A stretch of 64,000 nt of DNA from Amblyornis subalaris (Eukaryota; Chordata; Aves; Passeriformes; Ptilonorhynchidae): NCBI GenBank assembly GCA_018881555.1, contig JACAXG010000070.1:2914001-2978000 (forward strand), given 5' to 3'. The notes beneath the pieces are model-generated. The model saw only the letters and a program-made list of their open reading frames with translations, searched no databases and was not told the DNA's origin. The position numbers and the translations under genes were made by a program. Positions 39,303 through 52,500 of the stretch are shown here, one piece after another. Position 1 is the stretch's first letter; every line of letters starts with the position of its first letter.

Positions 39303-39505
39303 GTTCACAGAGACGCAGGCTTATTCCAGCTTTATCCCTTGACACCGCTTCCCCAGCAAGGAAGCCTGCCAACAGTCCCGGGGTCCGCTGGGTGGATGGG
39401 CCACTGCGGAGTGGGCAGAGGGGGCTGGGGGAGCCCTTTGAGATCAAAGTCTATGAGATAGATGATGTGGAGCGGCTCCAGCGACGGCGAGGTGGAGACA
39501 GCAAG
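39303..39505 (+). CDS. KIF26B: KIF26B exon: conserved C-terminal segment with CDK-type site
   Basis: A 203-base exon that starts in phase 1 (gt completing a Gly codon) and codes 67 further residues. It reads [20 protein letters not shown], a basic and proline-bearing stretch, then a VRWVDGPLR motif, [20 protein letters not shown] and GGDSK. This is strongly conserved with mammalian KIF26B. The SPARK motif (Ser codon at 39350) fits a cyclin-dependent kinase site (S-P-x-K/R). Mammalian Kif26b is reported to be phosphorylated by CDK5/6 near this point, which promotes ubiquitination by Nedd4; the equivalence is an inference by position. The acceptor is catttgcag and the donor is AAG|gtgagt, phase 0. 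Confidence 0.96.
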
Positions 39506-40506
39506 GTGAGTGCCATCCATGTAATCTCCTAGAGGGCATAAATTGCAAAGGTCAGCTCTTGAGATGCACGATTGGGAGGAGTACCTGAAGTTGAGTATTT
39601 CAGAATTACTGTGGATTGCAGACTTTATTATTATTTTAAGGCACTTTTTCTTCCTAGACCCTGTCACTTGTTGAGGCTATTTGTGATGTTTGGAGAACCT
39701 TGTTTGAGTGGAGTTTCCATTGCACTTCACCCACACAGCAGATTTGTTTAAAGAGGATAATGTGGAATAGTGTTGAGACCTTCACACAGGCTTGGAGGAG
39801 GATAGTTCTGTTATTGGAATTGCTTCCATGCTAGTGAGGGTAGCACAGCCCTCACCGTGGTGTCATTTGCTGCATGTCTTGATGGCTGCCACCCCTCAGA
39901 AGTCATGTGAGGCCAGGCTGGGTGTCTCCAGCACTGCACCTCATGCTGTTACTGTGCCCCATATCTTTACACAAAATATGTCTTCTTTATTAATGACTGT
40001 GGGTTGCTAGAGCTTTTCATAACATACTCCCTTTGTTTATAGATGTTTCAAATTTGAAATTGCTACCAGTTCTCTTATTTTAAAATATGACTAATGCATT
40101 TCTTATGCACCAAGCACAGGGGCGTATTTAGGCTTTTAATACAGCAAGCAATGGATTTCCTTCTCCCAAGAGCTTAGGTTTTCTTAGCCAAACTGTGGTG
40201 AAAAAAACAGAAATATTTTTCTACAGTTAATCTAATTTCAAGATGCTGCCTGTTATTAATTATTATGGTTTATTATTAACTACCATTGCAAAGTCTTCAA
40301 AGCTCACTGATGGAAAACATGAAAACCAAACAAAAGCAATAAAAATAAAGCAGATGATGGATGATTTCATGCAGTGATTCATATGCTTCCAGAATAAATG
40401 GCTCATTGTCAGTATTATTGATCGGAAGATCATTTCACGGAATGGATCTGGGTATTTCTTCTCCTCTTCACCTATTCCTCCCCTGCTTCTTTTTCCTGGC
40501 TGGTAG
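39506..40506 (+). other. KIF26B: KIF26B intron (phase 0), 1.0 kb
   Basis: The intron begins gtgagt and ends with a long pyrimidine-rich tract (cctcccctgcttctttttcctggctggtag). I see no repeat family or secondary gene in it. Confidence 0.94.
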
Positions 40507-40657
40507 GAGGTGATATGTTTCAATGCCAAGCTGAAAATCCTGGAGCATCGCCAGCAGAGAATCGCTGAGGTCAAGGCCAAGTATGAGTGGTTAATGAGAG
40601 AACTGGAGGTGACCAAACAGTACCTGATGCTGGATCCTAATAAGTGGCTCAGTGAAT
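40507..40657 (+). CDS. KIF26B: KIF26B exon: C-terminal helical segment
   Basis: A 151-base exon coding 50 residues plus one base. The product begins [20 protein letters not shown] and continues [20 protein letters not shown], with [10 protein letters not shown] at the end. Heptad-like spacing of Leu, Ile and Met with many charged residues suggests an amphipathic helix or short coiled coil. It matches the mammalian KIF26B C-terminus closely and lies next to the exon with the [11 protein letters not shown] block. The acceptor is ctggctggtag and the donor is GAAT|gtaagg, leaving phase 1. If the donor were skipped, the frame would run 17 codons into the intron before a stop. Confidence 0.96.
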
Positions 40658-42230
40658 GTAAGGATGTTGTTTTGTTGCCTGAACTCCTTGGTTTCCTTTG
40701 GTTTATTTAGTAGGAGGGATGGAGGGAAACAGAAATGTCTGGTAAGAGTGAGATGTAAGCTGCTGTTTGTAAACTAAAATGAACCAGCATATGACCTAAG
40801 GGCAAGCTTTAGATTGACTGTCTTTCTAGNACTAGTTCCTATAATTCTTATTAAATGTTGACAGTAGAACTGAACAATCCTTTTTGCCTGAGAGCTGAAT
40901 GTTGAAATAGTACAGCATTCTGGTGGTGAATATTGCCATTGGTAGATTAATGTTCATGCATTTCAGTCCACAGCTCCTGAAAATGAGATTTTTTTTTGGC
41001 CTCAGATCACTCAAACATATAAGCAATATTATAAATCTGCTCTTCTACCACAAAATAACACTGTGGAGCAAACTTGTCCCTTGGCAACAGTGGGCTTACA
41101 TGAAAAATGAATTTGGCCCATTTTTTATAATTATACATGTGTAAAGTTCAGAAAGCTTAAAGGACATTCACATTCAAATGAAGAAGGACCTCAGCACCTC
41201 AAAGGAAAAAAACATAGAGTACTGCAGTAGTTATACAACAGTTTTTTAGTATTAGCAAGCAGACAAGTTCATATCGAGGAGTGTAGGAAAAAATAAACAA
41301 CATGCAAAAATTCATTTAGAATAAGTGCAGGTGGCAAAAGAAGGCCAGCTGGTGTGTCCTCTTACAACATCCTAACTCTTCCTTTGACAGCTACTCTAAG
41401 CTGACACCAGATCGGTACATCCTGCAAAACAACCACAGTATAGGTTTCAGGAACACTATTAAGGAAGAGAGTTAGAAAGGACAGTTTCAAAGAGAGCAGA
41501 GAATTTGCTATACATTGCTGTCCATTTACTGTGTGATGCCTTTGCTTCTGATTCCAGTGTGGCAAATGCAGAAAGCTTCAAGGACTGCACAGACCTCAGG
41601 GACCAGATAAGATGGGAAATGCTGGCTCAGACAATGTATCTCACACTTGGCTTCCATGGAAGCTCTTGCTGCCAGCTGCTCTCTGGCAGCACATGGGCAC
41701 CTGTGTTGGAGTGATTGATGTGTACACCTTCCCTTGCCTGGCTTGAGTGGTCTAGTGAGGATCACATGGAATAGGGAGAGGTGTGAGGAACCGGGAGCCT
41801 AGAGGTTTGTTTTTAATTCCAAGTTCTGAATTCAACCGAGGAATTGTCCTCCCAGGACAGAGTTTTCTTTNTTTAAAGCTTTTTCTGATGAGGAGAATGT
41901 GTGAGAAAGTCAGTACATGCTTAGCATTCAACATTTGCATAAGGATGATGAAGCATGGCAAAGGCATCTGCAGTTCTGGTGAGGATGGCAGAGCAGATCG
42001 CTCCAGAAAGCACCCAATGCAACTTAAAAGTATTTTTCACTATGGGCAAGCTGCTGTGCCATTTTAATAGCCATTAAACAGAGAAGGCAACTTTTAATGA
42101 CAATGGCAAGCCAGAGATAATGTTGTATCTGATGTGCTGATGAGTTTGAGGACTTAAATTGGCTCTAACTCCCACCAACCATCACTGGTTTTTGTCTACT
42201 TTTCCTATCTGTGTATTTTCTTTCTCACAG
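40658..42230 (+). other. KIF26B: KIF26B intron (phase 1), 1.6 kb
   Basis: The intron begins gtaagg and ends tattttctttctcacag. It is AT-rich, with no recognisable repeat family or secondary coding region. Confidence 0.94.
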
Positions 42231-42379
42231 TTGATCTGGAGCAGGTATTTGAGCTGGATTCTCTGGAATACCTGGAGGCCCTGGAATGTGTGACTGAGCG
42301 TTTGGAAAACCGTGTCAACTTCTGCAAGGCCCATCTCATGATGATCACCTGTTTTGACATCACCTCTAGACGCCGGTAA
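42231..42379 (+). CDS. KIF26B: KIF26B last coding exon and stop codon
   Basis: The exon starts with tt, completing a Phe codon, then codes [40 protein letters not shown] and FDITSRRR before a TAA stop at 42377-42379. The C-terminal end [11 protein letters not shown] is the same as I recall for mammalian KIF26B, which fixes both the gene and the true protein end. The acidic/Leu-rich first half and the Cys/Met-rich second half suggest a compact helical tail joined to the previous exon's helix. No frameshift or missing residue is visible. Confidence 0.97.
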
Positions 42380-43000
42380 AGGATGAACCTCAAGAGAATT
42401 TCGATGCGCATCTCCGCCATCCTCCTTTTCCCTTCCAAATAGCATCCCAAAGACAAAAGAATGAGGATGAAGGTTGGAGTCAAGTCTCAGCTGTGTGTAT
42501 GAGAGATTTGTTTTACTATACAGAGGAGTAGTATTAAAGAAAAAAAAACAGAACAAGCATGGAAAATGGAGATATAAGGTTGTTGATTCTCTTAGCCTAA
42601 AAGAGCACTTTGTGGAACCTTTAAGGACATGTCTGTAAATAAGAACTGCTGGCAGAAGACGCTTCTTTCCTTGCATTAGCTGAGGAAGGAGGAAAGGTGG
42701 TTGTGGGACTTCCATTGAGAGGTTCATTAAAAGAAAACCTATCCAGAAAAACTGTTTAAGTGCCTTGCAAATCTTTGTTATCCAAACATTTATGTTCATA
42801 CTTTATTGTGTACAGATGGTGCTAGTCAAGAAAAGAAAAAGGAAAAAAAAAACAAATACACTTTTGAAATGTATTTACAGCTTGTTTTTCTCTTGGTGTT
42901 TTCTCCTATTTCAGACTTGCTGTTTCTAAGTAACTTGTGTTTGTAGAGATATTTCCTAATCAGTACAACATATGAATAAATGTTAACTGTCTTTTCTTGT
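42380..43000 (+). other. KIF26B: KIF26B 3' UTR (proximal form)
   Basis: Sequence directly after the stop codon, continuing the last exon without a splice donor that I would trust. It is A/T-rich with an A tract near 42537-42548. The end is set by the candidate polyadenylation signal at 42975. A longer 3' UTR using a signal between 46 and 48 kb is possible and cannot be excluded by reading. Confidence 0.7.
42975..42980 (+). terminator. KIF26B: Candidate proximal polyadenylation signal AATAAA
   Basis: A canonical AATAAA lies about 600 bases after the KIF26B stop. A T/GT-rich stretch (tgttaactgtcttttcttgtta) follows within 25 bases, as expected for a cleavage site. Use of this site is inferred. 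Confidence 0.5.
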
Positions 43001-46000
43001 TACCAGAGTAAGGCCACTCAAAGAGAAATTCAGCTTTCCCAGATGAAGGACACAAAAACATTTCTAGCAGAGAGTAAGGTTTGTTTAAATGTTCTTCTGT
43101 ACTCTCTTATATGCTGGAGAACACTGTCATTTTCCCAGCCTGTAAGTTTTGCAGTGTATGAGAGAGAAGTGACATTACTTTGAAGTAAATATCTTTTCAA
43201 TTTGATCCAAACCCCATAACTTGTTTTGGTTTTCATATATGTTTTGCTTTGTACTGGCTGGAGTTATGAATGAGGAGATACTTTCATCCCAACTCTTTTT
43301 TCTGGTGCTAATAACTTCATGCAAAACTACCATTTAGGCTAAGGGTTTCCATGGTTATCAGTCCAAAAATGAGTGATTTATTCTTTCTTTCTTGAGACTA
43401 TGACTGATAAAATTTAGCTTCACCTCTTTACGACATATATGACTGCAAAGCGTGTTTTGGCAGCTTTTGATCCCTGGTTCAGTGTGTCCATAGTCACAGA
43501 CGTACCCAAGAAGCGCAGGCTCTGCTCAGCGTGGCACATCTGGAAATGAAACAAATGAGTAGATACAGCACTTCAAGCATGTTGGCAATGACATCGTCTT
43601 TACTAACCCCTCAGTGCTTGAAGCCATGGCAAAATTCACATCAACATCAAAGGGACAAGGGTCTGCATTTCCATGCACATCCAAATGTTCTACTAGTTTG
43701 TCTCTTTATCTATGAAATGGTATGTGGGAAGAAACATCCTTTTTGTTTCGTAAACAAATGTGCAAAATCTGCGTTTTAATTACATATGAGCATGAAGAAT
43801 TGTTTTGTTGAATGAGGTTTCTTATTCTTCTGTATTGAAATAAGCACATTCAGAAAAATTCCTGTCTCACATACATTTGTGCTACCCTCCTGTTGCTGAT
43901 GAGGAAATAAGACCCTCATTTAATATACTCAAAATGCATCAATTAACTGCTGTACTTAAGTGCAACTATTCAACCTGTACCATCGTATCAATGCTATCTT
44001 ACAATATCCCAAGCAGGAAGTCCCAATGGAAAAATAATACTGGTAGATTTTCTAGCGGTTAGGTGAAAAAAAAACTTTTTTAAAAAACAGAAATCACATT
44101 TGTATAGTTTTATTTTCTTTTAGTGCTCTACAACTTGTAATAACAAATCTTATTCATTCTATTACCCTCGTCACTGGATTTTGTCTATAAGGAGGGGAAG
44201 AACATTCTATGTGAAAGTCACTTTTGAGTCTATTCCACAGCAATTTCCTGTCATGAAACTCATATTTCAATTAAGTATTAAAGACATATCCCCTTCTCTC
44301 TCAAGGAAAAAAAAAACCCAGCCAACTCTGAAAATCCCCCCAAACAATGCAATTTATCTGTCTTTCTTCTGTTTATAACAAGTTCAGTAGCACTTATTAT
44401 ATATTGGTTCTTTGGAGGCCATCTCTTCTCTACAGAGCCCCATGGATTGAGTACAGCTGCACAGAGCCGAGGAAATCATTCCTGCACACAGTCTGGGACT
44501 TACACAGGAGTGCTGATGTTTCTGTGAATCAAGTGGATGTATTTCAGAGCTATTGTAAAATATCTATTGCATGCAATATTCCTCACCATCATTAACTCAA
44601 TTATTCATTGACTCTCGATTTGGTACTTCTGTAGATTAGGAGGCATAGCAAAAAGCACGTGTACCTAGCCATTATTTTAAAGAGTAAGAGCATATGTTCA
44701 CNCTGTTTATCACAATGGACCAAAATTGACTCCTGAAACCAAATTGATTATGCCAACGATGAATTTTGCATACTAAAAAGTATGTACTAATTGAGCAGAA
44801 TCACAGTACTTACAAATACTTTATTTCGGAGAACCTAATTAGAGTAGCCATTAACACTCCCGTAATATACTACTATTCATATCCTAAAATCCATACTTAT
44901 CTTCTATTTCTTGACTTTTTGTCATTGCATTTCAGAATTTGCCACCATGTTTTTAAGAATTGTGATGGCTTAATACAAAAAAAGGAATGAAAAATTTGTG
45001 GAGATTTGACAACTATAACATGTTTTCTTCTTGAAAACAGCTTTTTACTTCAGAATTTATATTATTATAATTCAAATATTTGCAAAACAAATCAAATCAT
45101 CAGGACTTTATTATGAAATTCATCTTAGTAGCCAGCATTTTACAGAAAACCCATACACTTCTGCAAGTCATCCAGGAAGTCCCATTCTTTAAGGAATTGC
45201 CAGCATAAGGCTGTTTTTATGTTGATTTTTTAAAAGGCATCATGTTGCCCAAAACACTCAAAAGCGACATGAATGTAATGCTTAATCATTTGCACATTCA
45301 GAAATCAATTTTATTTCCCTGGGACAGCTTTAGTAGGAAACAGCAATGTTAATGTAATTAGGTTTGAAGGTTAATTCTTTGTTCACATGTGTGACAGGAG
45401 ATCACAGCTCTTCATTGCCAGGCTGTGCTGTGTGACGGCTGTGGAACACCACCACTGCTCCGCATCCCCACTGGCAGCTGGGGGCTCCTTCTGCGAACTG
45501 CTTCTCTTGGCATGTGTGAACATTATTCACACAAGGGACAGGAGTTGCTTTACAGCCACAAACTCAAGTGTTACCTTAGGCTGGAGGCCTTGGCTGTGGT
45601 GTGGATTCAGACATCCCTCTGGTCTGTCTGAGCTCTCACAGCAGGCCACAGGTTGCACCCCTGTTGGCTCTGGGTGCTGGATCAATTTGTGTTCAGAGGG
45701 TGTGGGAGAGCCCTAATTCCCGGTGCATTTGCCATAACACACATCTTTGCTTTTGCCATGCATGCCTTGCATTTGCCTCAAAATGATTCCTTATCAATTC
45801 ATTCAGATCTAAGCAATCCAAAGTATTACCTTACTGAAAGACAAGGAAGGAAACTAATACTCTCCTTTCTTAGGTGTTTACTGGTCCTCATCTCACCTGC
45901 TTTGATAAAACTGAGGCACAATTGCATTAAGAATCAGAAAAGTCATATCAGAGTAAACCCAGTTGTGAGGAAAATTCATCCACCTCTCACTTCTTTGGGT

Positions 46001-49000
46001 ATTTACTGTTAGTTATATAGTAGAAGAATTAACTATTTGACACTCCCTCGTTTTGTGCAAGGGCCACACACAGGGCTGCTGCTGAACATCTGCTGTCTTC
46101 CATTCAGTCTTGTAAGACCCACTGCCGTAAAACCTAGCTTCTGAAACTCACAGGTACATAAAACAATAACTGATAACAAGCAATGGCACGATCCTCCGAC
46201 ATGAAGCAAGCTAAGTGAGAGCTGCAGAAGAAAAAATGTACAGAAAAAGATGAAAGAGACATACTGGCATTTTTGTATTTTATCCCTAAATGTGGCAATT
46301 ATAGAGGCTGAAAGCTGGGGGTGATGCTGGGAGTAATGCACACCAAGTCCCATGCTTGCTTACAGGACAGACTCAGTCCATCTTGAAGTGTAAATGTTTT
46401 TTTTTTAACTTTTTCCATTTATCTCAATAAAATTTTTTGTCTTAAAATAGGGACTATTACCATGGCACAGAATTCAAATGTGATGACAGCTGAAGAATAT
46501 AGACTCTTTTACAAAAATCACCTTTTACAAATGTTTGTCATTTTGTTGCATCGTTTTTTATGAGCTAAAAATCATTGTAAAAACAAAAAGGTGTACACGT
46601 ACAGATAAATGTATATGCGCACGGCCTGAGACAATCCCCTCACACATTGTTGGGAGGTGCCATAGCTGTTCACAAATGGCAATACCACTCCCCACCTTTC
46701 CTCCTCCAAGGAGTGCCTATGAAACCTTTCTCCTTGCACTCACCAGGATTAAGTTAACTCATGCCATATTATAGAGAAAACTTATGCTTGAAACTCTTTC
46801 AAGGGCTTCTTTAAAAAGTCCTTTTTTACCCAGGTTCTTCAGACTATATAGCCAAATTGCTGCAGTTTCCATGTAGTGGCTGTTAAAGCCTGTAAAAGTA
46901 TTCCAGATGAACTACTCTGTATGTCAGGGTGTCATGAATTTAGGCAAGATATTTTACAATCTCAGCTGTTAAATACAACAATTTCTGCATAAGCTTGAGT
47001 CATGCAGCATAATTACATCAGCTGAGAGCCTGGACTCTTGGTGGTCTGTGAGATCAAGCTTTCTGTCTAGTCCTAACAGATTTAAAATTGTAAATTGAAG
47101 CTTTTGCATTGCAGAAGCAAATTCAATTCTCCTAAACCAGAGGCTGAGCAACCCTCTGATGCCGGTTCAAATGATGAGAGGGAAGCTTGCACAGCATCAG
47201 GGATGCGCCAGCTTGCTGCAGAGATCCATGCATTGGTACCATTAAATACTGATAGGAGAGGATGATGACCATACAGAGAGGCATTTTTTCTCAAATCCAT
47301 TGGTGTGTGGCATACCTTGTTTAATCCTGATGTCTTCATGGTCTTTGTTTTGTGACTCTACAGGCTTTTGCATTGGTGATACACAGCAGTTTTTGAAGAC
47401 ACAAGGCTGGCTGTTGCTAGCTATCCTAAGATTTGAAAAAGGTTTCCAAATAACTATAGCAAACAAAACTGTGAATGATTTGTCAATGCAAAGTTAATAA
47501 TCTCTCTCTTTCTCTTGCATTTATTGTGCACTCATCCCAGGGTTATCTGAGTTTCCATACCTGCTCTTGGAAATAATAAACCATTTTATTATTGTCTTTA
47601 TCTTTTCTTCTTTCTCCTTCTCAAGCAACCTTTAAAAAAAAAATAAGTTTCCCTTGAAAATGTAGCACCCTTTTGCCACCAACTTCACAAACAGCAGTCT
47701 CGTGCTCACTTATGCAACATTTTGAAGCTCACAAAGGGCATGATGATTCTGCAAAGAATGGAGGTGCTGAAAGTGAAATAGTAGCATTCAGTAGCATTCA
47801 GCTATAATGTTTCAAACTACCTTCAAACTCTCCTGGACAGGAAATAGAACACAACCCAAACCATCTTACTTTGAGTGGTCCTACTTAAGTATTGAGCAAA
47901 CTTTATAATAATGGTAATAAATTGGTGCTTGAGGCAGTTTCAGCTATACTACATATTCTCTATATACTATAGATATGGATGTATTCACCCTCTATATTGT
48001 ATATGTATGTGTGTGTGTATTTACATGTAGCACACATACATATATGTTTTATGTATGCATAGATACTAACTTTTCTACATTTTACTGCTTTCCCTCCCAT
48101 AGCTGAAACTGCTGGTTACTAACATCCACATCATATTCTATGTATGAAGGATATAATTTATTTGTAAACTCAGGATGTTCTTGTTTTATAGAGTTGCTTG
48201 TATTTTATAATTTATTTACACATCATGGTTGGAAATGCTTATCTAAGTGCTATGCATTGAAGTGTACGTTTGCTAAATCCATTTCACTCTGTCCGTGGCT
48301 ATGTTCTTTCTCATAATAACAGTGGTATAAAATAGGGCTAAGGAGGAGAGAAACTGATAGATATAGAACTTATGCTGGTCCCATCAGTGGGCAATTCCAG
48401 AAGAGGATGTATCAGTAGTATATATAAATATATATATATTTTATCAACTAAATTTTATGGGGAAAAAAAGAAGAAAGAACAGCATGAGGACAAGATCAAA
48501 ATGTGGAAAGTCACAGCCATTTCCAAGTTTGTCAACAAATGCATTGAGCCTTTTGCCATTAAAATTGTAAAGTTTATTGTTTGCTGGCTAAAAAATATCC
48601 CTTTTGTGGTATCTGAGGTGTGAAACATTGTCAAAAATATGATGTCTGGAAAAAAAAAATCAACCTATAGTGGCATTAAATGTTTACTTTTATCTTACCA
48701 ATATATCTGCCTCCTCCTCCTGACTCTTTCNCTTTGGATGAGAGCATTTAATGGCATTTTGTACCATGAAATGGCACAGAATGCTTTTGACCCACAAGAT
48801 GATGTGCTATTATAATAGTGAGAGTAAGCAAGATCAAACCTGAAAACAAAATGACCAAAGGGGTTCTATCAAGCAAGTGTTACTGGGAAGCAAACTCACC
48901 AGAAAACAGTAAGGAATTGCAGGGTTTGATAGCAATGACAGAAATGTTACAAGCAAGCAGAGCACCATTAAGTTCTCCCCTGCTGCTGTCCAGAAATAGA
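43001..49000. other. Region downstream of KIF26B: possible long 3' UTR, no gene recognised
   Basis: I see no recognisable coding exon. Further AATAAA motifs occur at 46426, 47575 and 47916; the last is followed by a GT-rich stretch (ttggtgcttgaggcagttt) and could end a long KIF26B 3' UTR. AT and TG simple sequence lies around 47940-48070 and 48419-48442. A 10-base tandem duplication (gtagcattca, two copies) lies near 47781. Otherwise nothing can be named. Confidence 0.5.
47940..48070. repeat. AT/TG-rich low-complexity tract
   Basis: Mixed TA, TATG and TG units, including gtatgtgtgtgtgtat near 48005 and acatacatatatg near 48035. This is a degenerate microsatellite cluster with no clear single unit. 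Confidence 0.75.
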
Positions 49001-49512
49001 AAGAAAACACAGTCACAGACCTGAACTGGTCAGGCTTTTACATAAGCTGGTTATGCATATACACAGGGATTGCTCTGTTTGCACCTGTGAGCAAGGGAAA
49101 AATCTGAGACCAAACGAATATAAAAAATGTGTTCGTAGGTATATTTTTTTGTCATCCAGCAATTGTGTCACATTTCCCTTGGCCACCGTGCAGGTATGTA
49201 ACACAACGTGCGAGCAATAAAGAGAGTTTGTGTCCATCACTCAAGGCATTCTTCTCTCTCTCAGAGAGGCAATGGTGGCAGGTTCAGCTGACTCCTGAGC
49301 TGCTGTTGAGGTGTGCCCAATATCTGCTTGCCTTTGGCTCATGTTCGTGGCATTCGCTGTTAATAATTAAAAGAGTGCCTCGCTTGCAGGACAAGATGTA
49401 TATGAGGTCTCTGGACAAATTTCACATGTCCACGAACACCTGGATAAGCCCTGATAGGGACACTGGGCTCTTCCCATTGGAAGAAAAACACAAATCTTAT
49501 TTCTTGTGGGGA

Positions 49513-49537
49513 AGGAAAAAAAAGGAAAAAAAAGGAA
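49513..49537. repeat. A-rich short tandem repeat
   Basis: Two copies of a 10-base unit ggaaaaaaaa followed by ggaaat. This is simple sequence with no evident function. Confidence 0.8.
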
Positions 49538-52500
49538 ATAATTAAAAATAATTCAAAACCTCCTTTCAGACACATCATATGCTGGCAGATGATTTCCTCA
49601 TATTCCCTACTTTACAAGGGACGTGTTAGGGTGTTAGGCACTAATATTTGGTTAACAGTTTGGTGACAATTTAATAAAGTCCTTTCTTCTATCTTATTAT
49701 TATAAAGCAGAGTGGCAGATCTAGCAGTCACAGTGGCAGGGGATGCAGTCTTTTATGGAGACTGGCTCTTCTAAAGGAAAATATTGAGGTGGCTACAGAG
49801 GCAAAGGCTGACAAAGGCGGTGGGGAGGAGACAGTCTCCTCCTTTCCCCTCTTGCAGCAGCAAGCCCTGTGATTCCAGTACTACCTTAGCTGCTGCCCCT
49901 GGGCCAGTGAATTTGCATGCTGTGCCTCTCCACAGTAGCTGTAAATGAAGATAAACAGCCATTTCTTTCGTCTGTGGGCTGTTCAGAATAGCTCTGATTT
50001 GCTCTAAAGAGCTAAAAGGCTTATTGCCTATTTTTGAGGTAATTTATCTTCATTGCTGTTATCATGCAGCCGCATCAGTATTAAGGAGCCCGAAGTGCCT
50101 TACAGGGACAAAAACAGAAAAATGGGTTAGTGCAAAGTCCTAGACTTTGTCTAAGACAGAACTGATGGTGAGGAGCTCTAGACGAGCTGAAAACAGAACC
50201 AAATCACTCTTACAGACCTCAATGCCACACACTTCCAATTTGGGGCAACACAGCAAGGAAAGNTTTCATGCACGGACTGGGAGCAGGGGCTTACCTGGCA
50301 AAAGGCTGGTGTCCTTATGAGGCCTGCTTGAAATTATTGATACCTCTTTTAAACTAATGCCGTAGCCATGACCAAGTCTTGTCTTTAAAACTGATAACTT
50401 GCCAGACCAAAAATCAGGAGAGGGTTTAGCGTGGNAACCTGACAGGGGTCTCCTTATGGGGTCCTGAACAAGCTCTCCAGCTATTGGAAAATTAGGAGAT
50501 CAAGTTGTTGCTAAAGCATGTTCCTCTCCCACATCCATCTGCNAATCAGGCTCTCTGGAACTTGCCCTCATTTTGGCTGACAGCAGTAGCTGCCTGGAAG
50601 ACACTGAAGAAGCATGAAGGCAAGATAATTCAGTTCCCAGTCTCTGAGATGAACACAAAGCTAATGTTTAGATCCTCTGGAAAAGGCCATCTGTGGATTT
50701 TATGGTTTATGATAGTCAGTAGTTTTGACAGTTGCCGATCTGGCAGTTTTGGAGGCTGACATCTGCTATTTAACCACTGAGCAAAGCTTTGCTGGCTGTG
50801 ACCACACGAATGCTCTACATTGCTCAAAGACCACTTTCATAACCTCCAGGAACAAATAGGTAGCTTAGAGGTCCTGCCCACTCTCAAGAACTATCCTGGC
50901 AAGTGCTGACTTGGGAGAAGCTGCTAAACGGCCAAAACCAGTCCATCTCAATGGATGCTTGTCAAGGGAAAAGACATGCATTCATTTTCACATATGTTTA
51001 TATGCATCTCTTCTGTGGACACTTAGAGCACAGGTTTGGCACCCATGCTTTGAGTCAGATTGCAAGTTTCATGCCAACCAAATGACAGCCAAACATATTC
51101 AGCTGTGTGTGTCTGGCACATATCCATATTTCCATTTCTATCTCCTAGGAACCCCAGTGCCACCAGATGCATCAGGATTGTGTGCAGGACTCGGGGCTTG
51201 CTGTGGAGAGGAAGTCTCACACCTCCAGCAATGAGGACTTCTGTCACTCACTTTAAAAGGAGCAGGGACTGTCCTTGTCCCTTCTTCATGCCTGCTCTTC
51301 TTCATTCCCTGAATGACAGAAAACCAGGGAGGTGGGAGAAAACCTTGACATTTTCCTATATTTAGTTTGTTGAAAGGTGAATTGCTCACTGTAGTTGCAA
51401 TATAGAAGGAGGAGAGCANAAAAGCCATGCTGCTCATTGGGCTGTGCTCCACAGACTCCTCCACACCAGTGCCATTGGATGCTCTGTGCCACCCAGCCCA
51501 GTCCTTAGCAAACTTCNCCTTGGAGCTCGATTGAAACGAACTCCTGGTGGCACTGATGGAGTAGCAGTGCTCCCACTCACCCTGCCTTTCAGGCCCCATC
51601 CGTGCAGAATGGCTCAGCTCACTCCCATGTCTGTGCTTTAGGTGGATGCCCAGGGACACAACTGTGTGGAGAGTCATGTCAGCTGCCTGTTTTTATTTAA
51701 GAGCGAGCTGCCTGCTGCTAAACCATATTTGATGGAAACCTCACAGTGCCCAGCNAGCAGTACTGAGGGAGCCAAACAAGACAGTGTAAACAGCATTTTC
51801 TCCTAATTTCTGAGGACAATGGAGGGCATGGCAATTACTGGAATAATGAGCAAGATAACAGCTGGCTTCTGGCCCTGTGGCTGGTGANGCGTGCAGCCCT
51901 GGAGGCTGGCGCAGCTTGGACTCAGGCCTGTCCTGAGTTTCCAGAGGCTCAAAGAACATTTCTGAAGGTTATATGTAAAGCCATTAAGATGCTGTGAAAT
52001 CCACAGAAAAGCTTCTGGACAGCCCCTAACCCTCAGCATCGCAGACTTTGCAACCATTGAACTCTTCTTTCTGCTGTCAAGGCTGAAAAAATGGGAGTAC
52101 CCGTTCCAGTTTGCCTGACAATCAGCATTGCAGTGGCATAAGGTGGTCTGCACACTAAATAAACCTGTAGCCTAGCAAGAGGGCTTTGCACCTGAAATCC
52201 ATGATGGGGGTTGCAGTTAGTGTGAGAGTACCAGGACACTGAAATACTTAGACTGTGAAAAAATTGTTCTGGGACTGATATCTCCACCCAGTAAGATCAC
52301 CTAGGCACCCGTGACTCATTTTATGAAATATTTATTTATTGCTCTTCTGAACAATTGCCGGCTTGCTTTNATGTCCTGTTAATAGCTTGCTTTCCCAATT
52401 TTTCCAAATGTTTGCAACACATGATGGCTCAAGAGGCAGATTTCCCAGTTCCTCGCGGTTAGTGCGGTCATCAGTCAAGGCATGCCAGCCTCCCTAGGAG

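Noticed and set aside
42182..42799. A 205-codon open frame on the minus strand
   Set aside because: It lies antisense over the last KIF26B coding exon and the start of its 3' UTR. The product shows no recognisable domain, and part of the openness is imposed by the coding strand.
51138..51677. A 179-codon minus-strand open frame
   Set aside because: It contains undetermined bases, has no recognisable motif, and does not resemble SMYD3, the expected neighbour. Probably chance.
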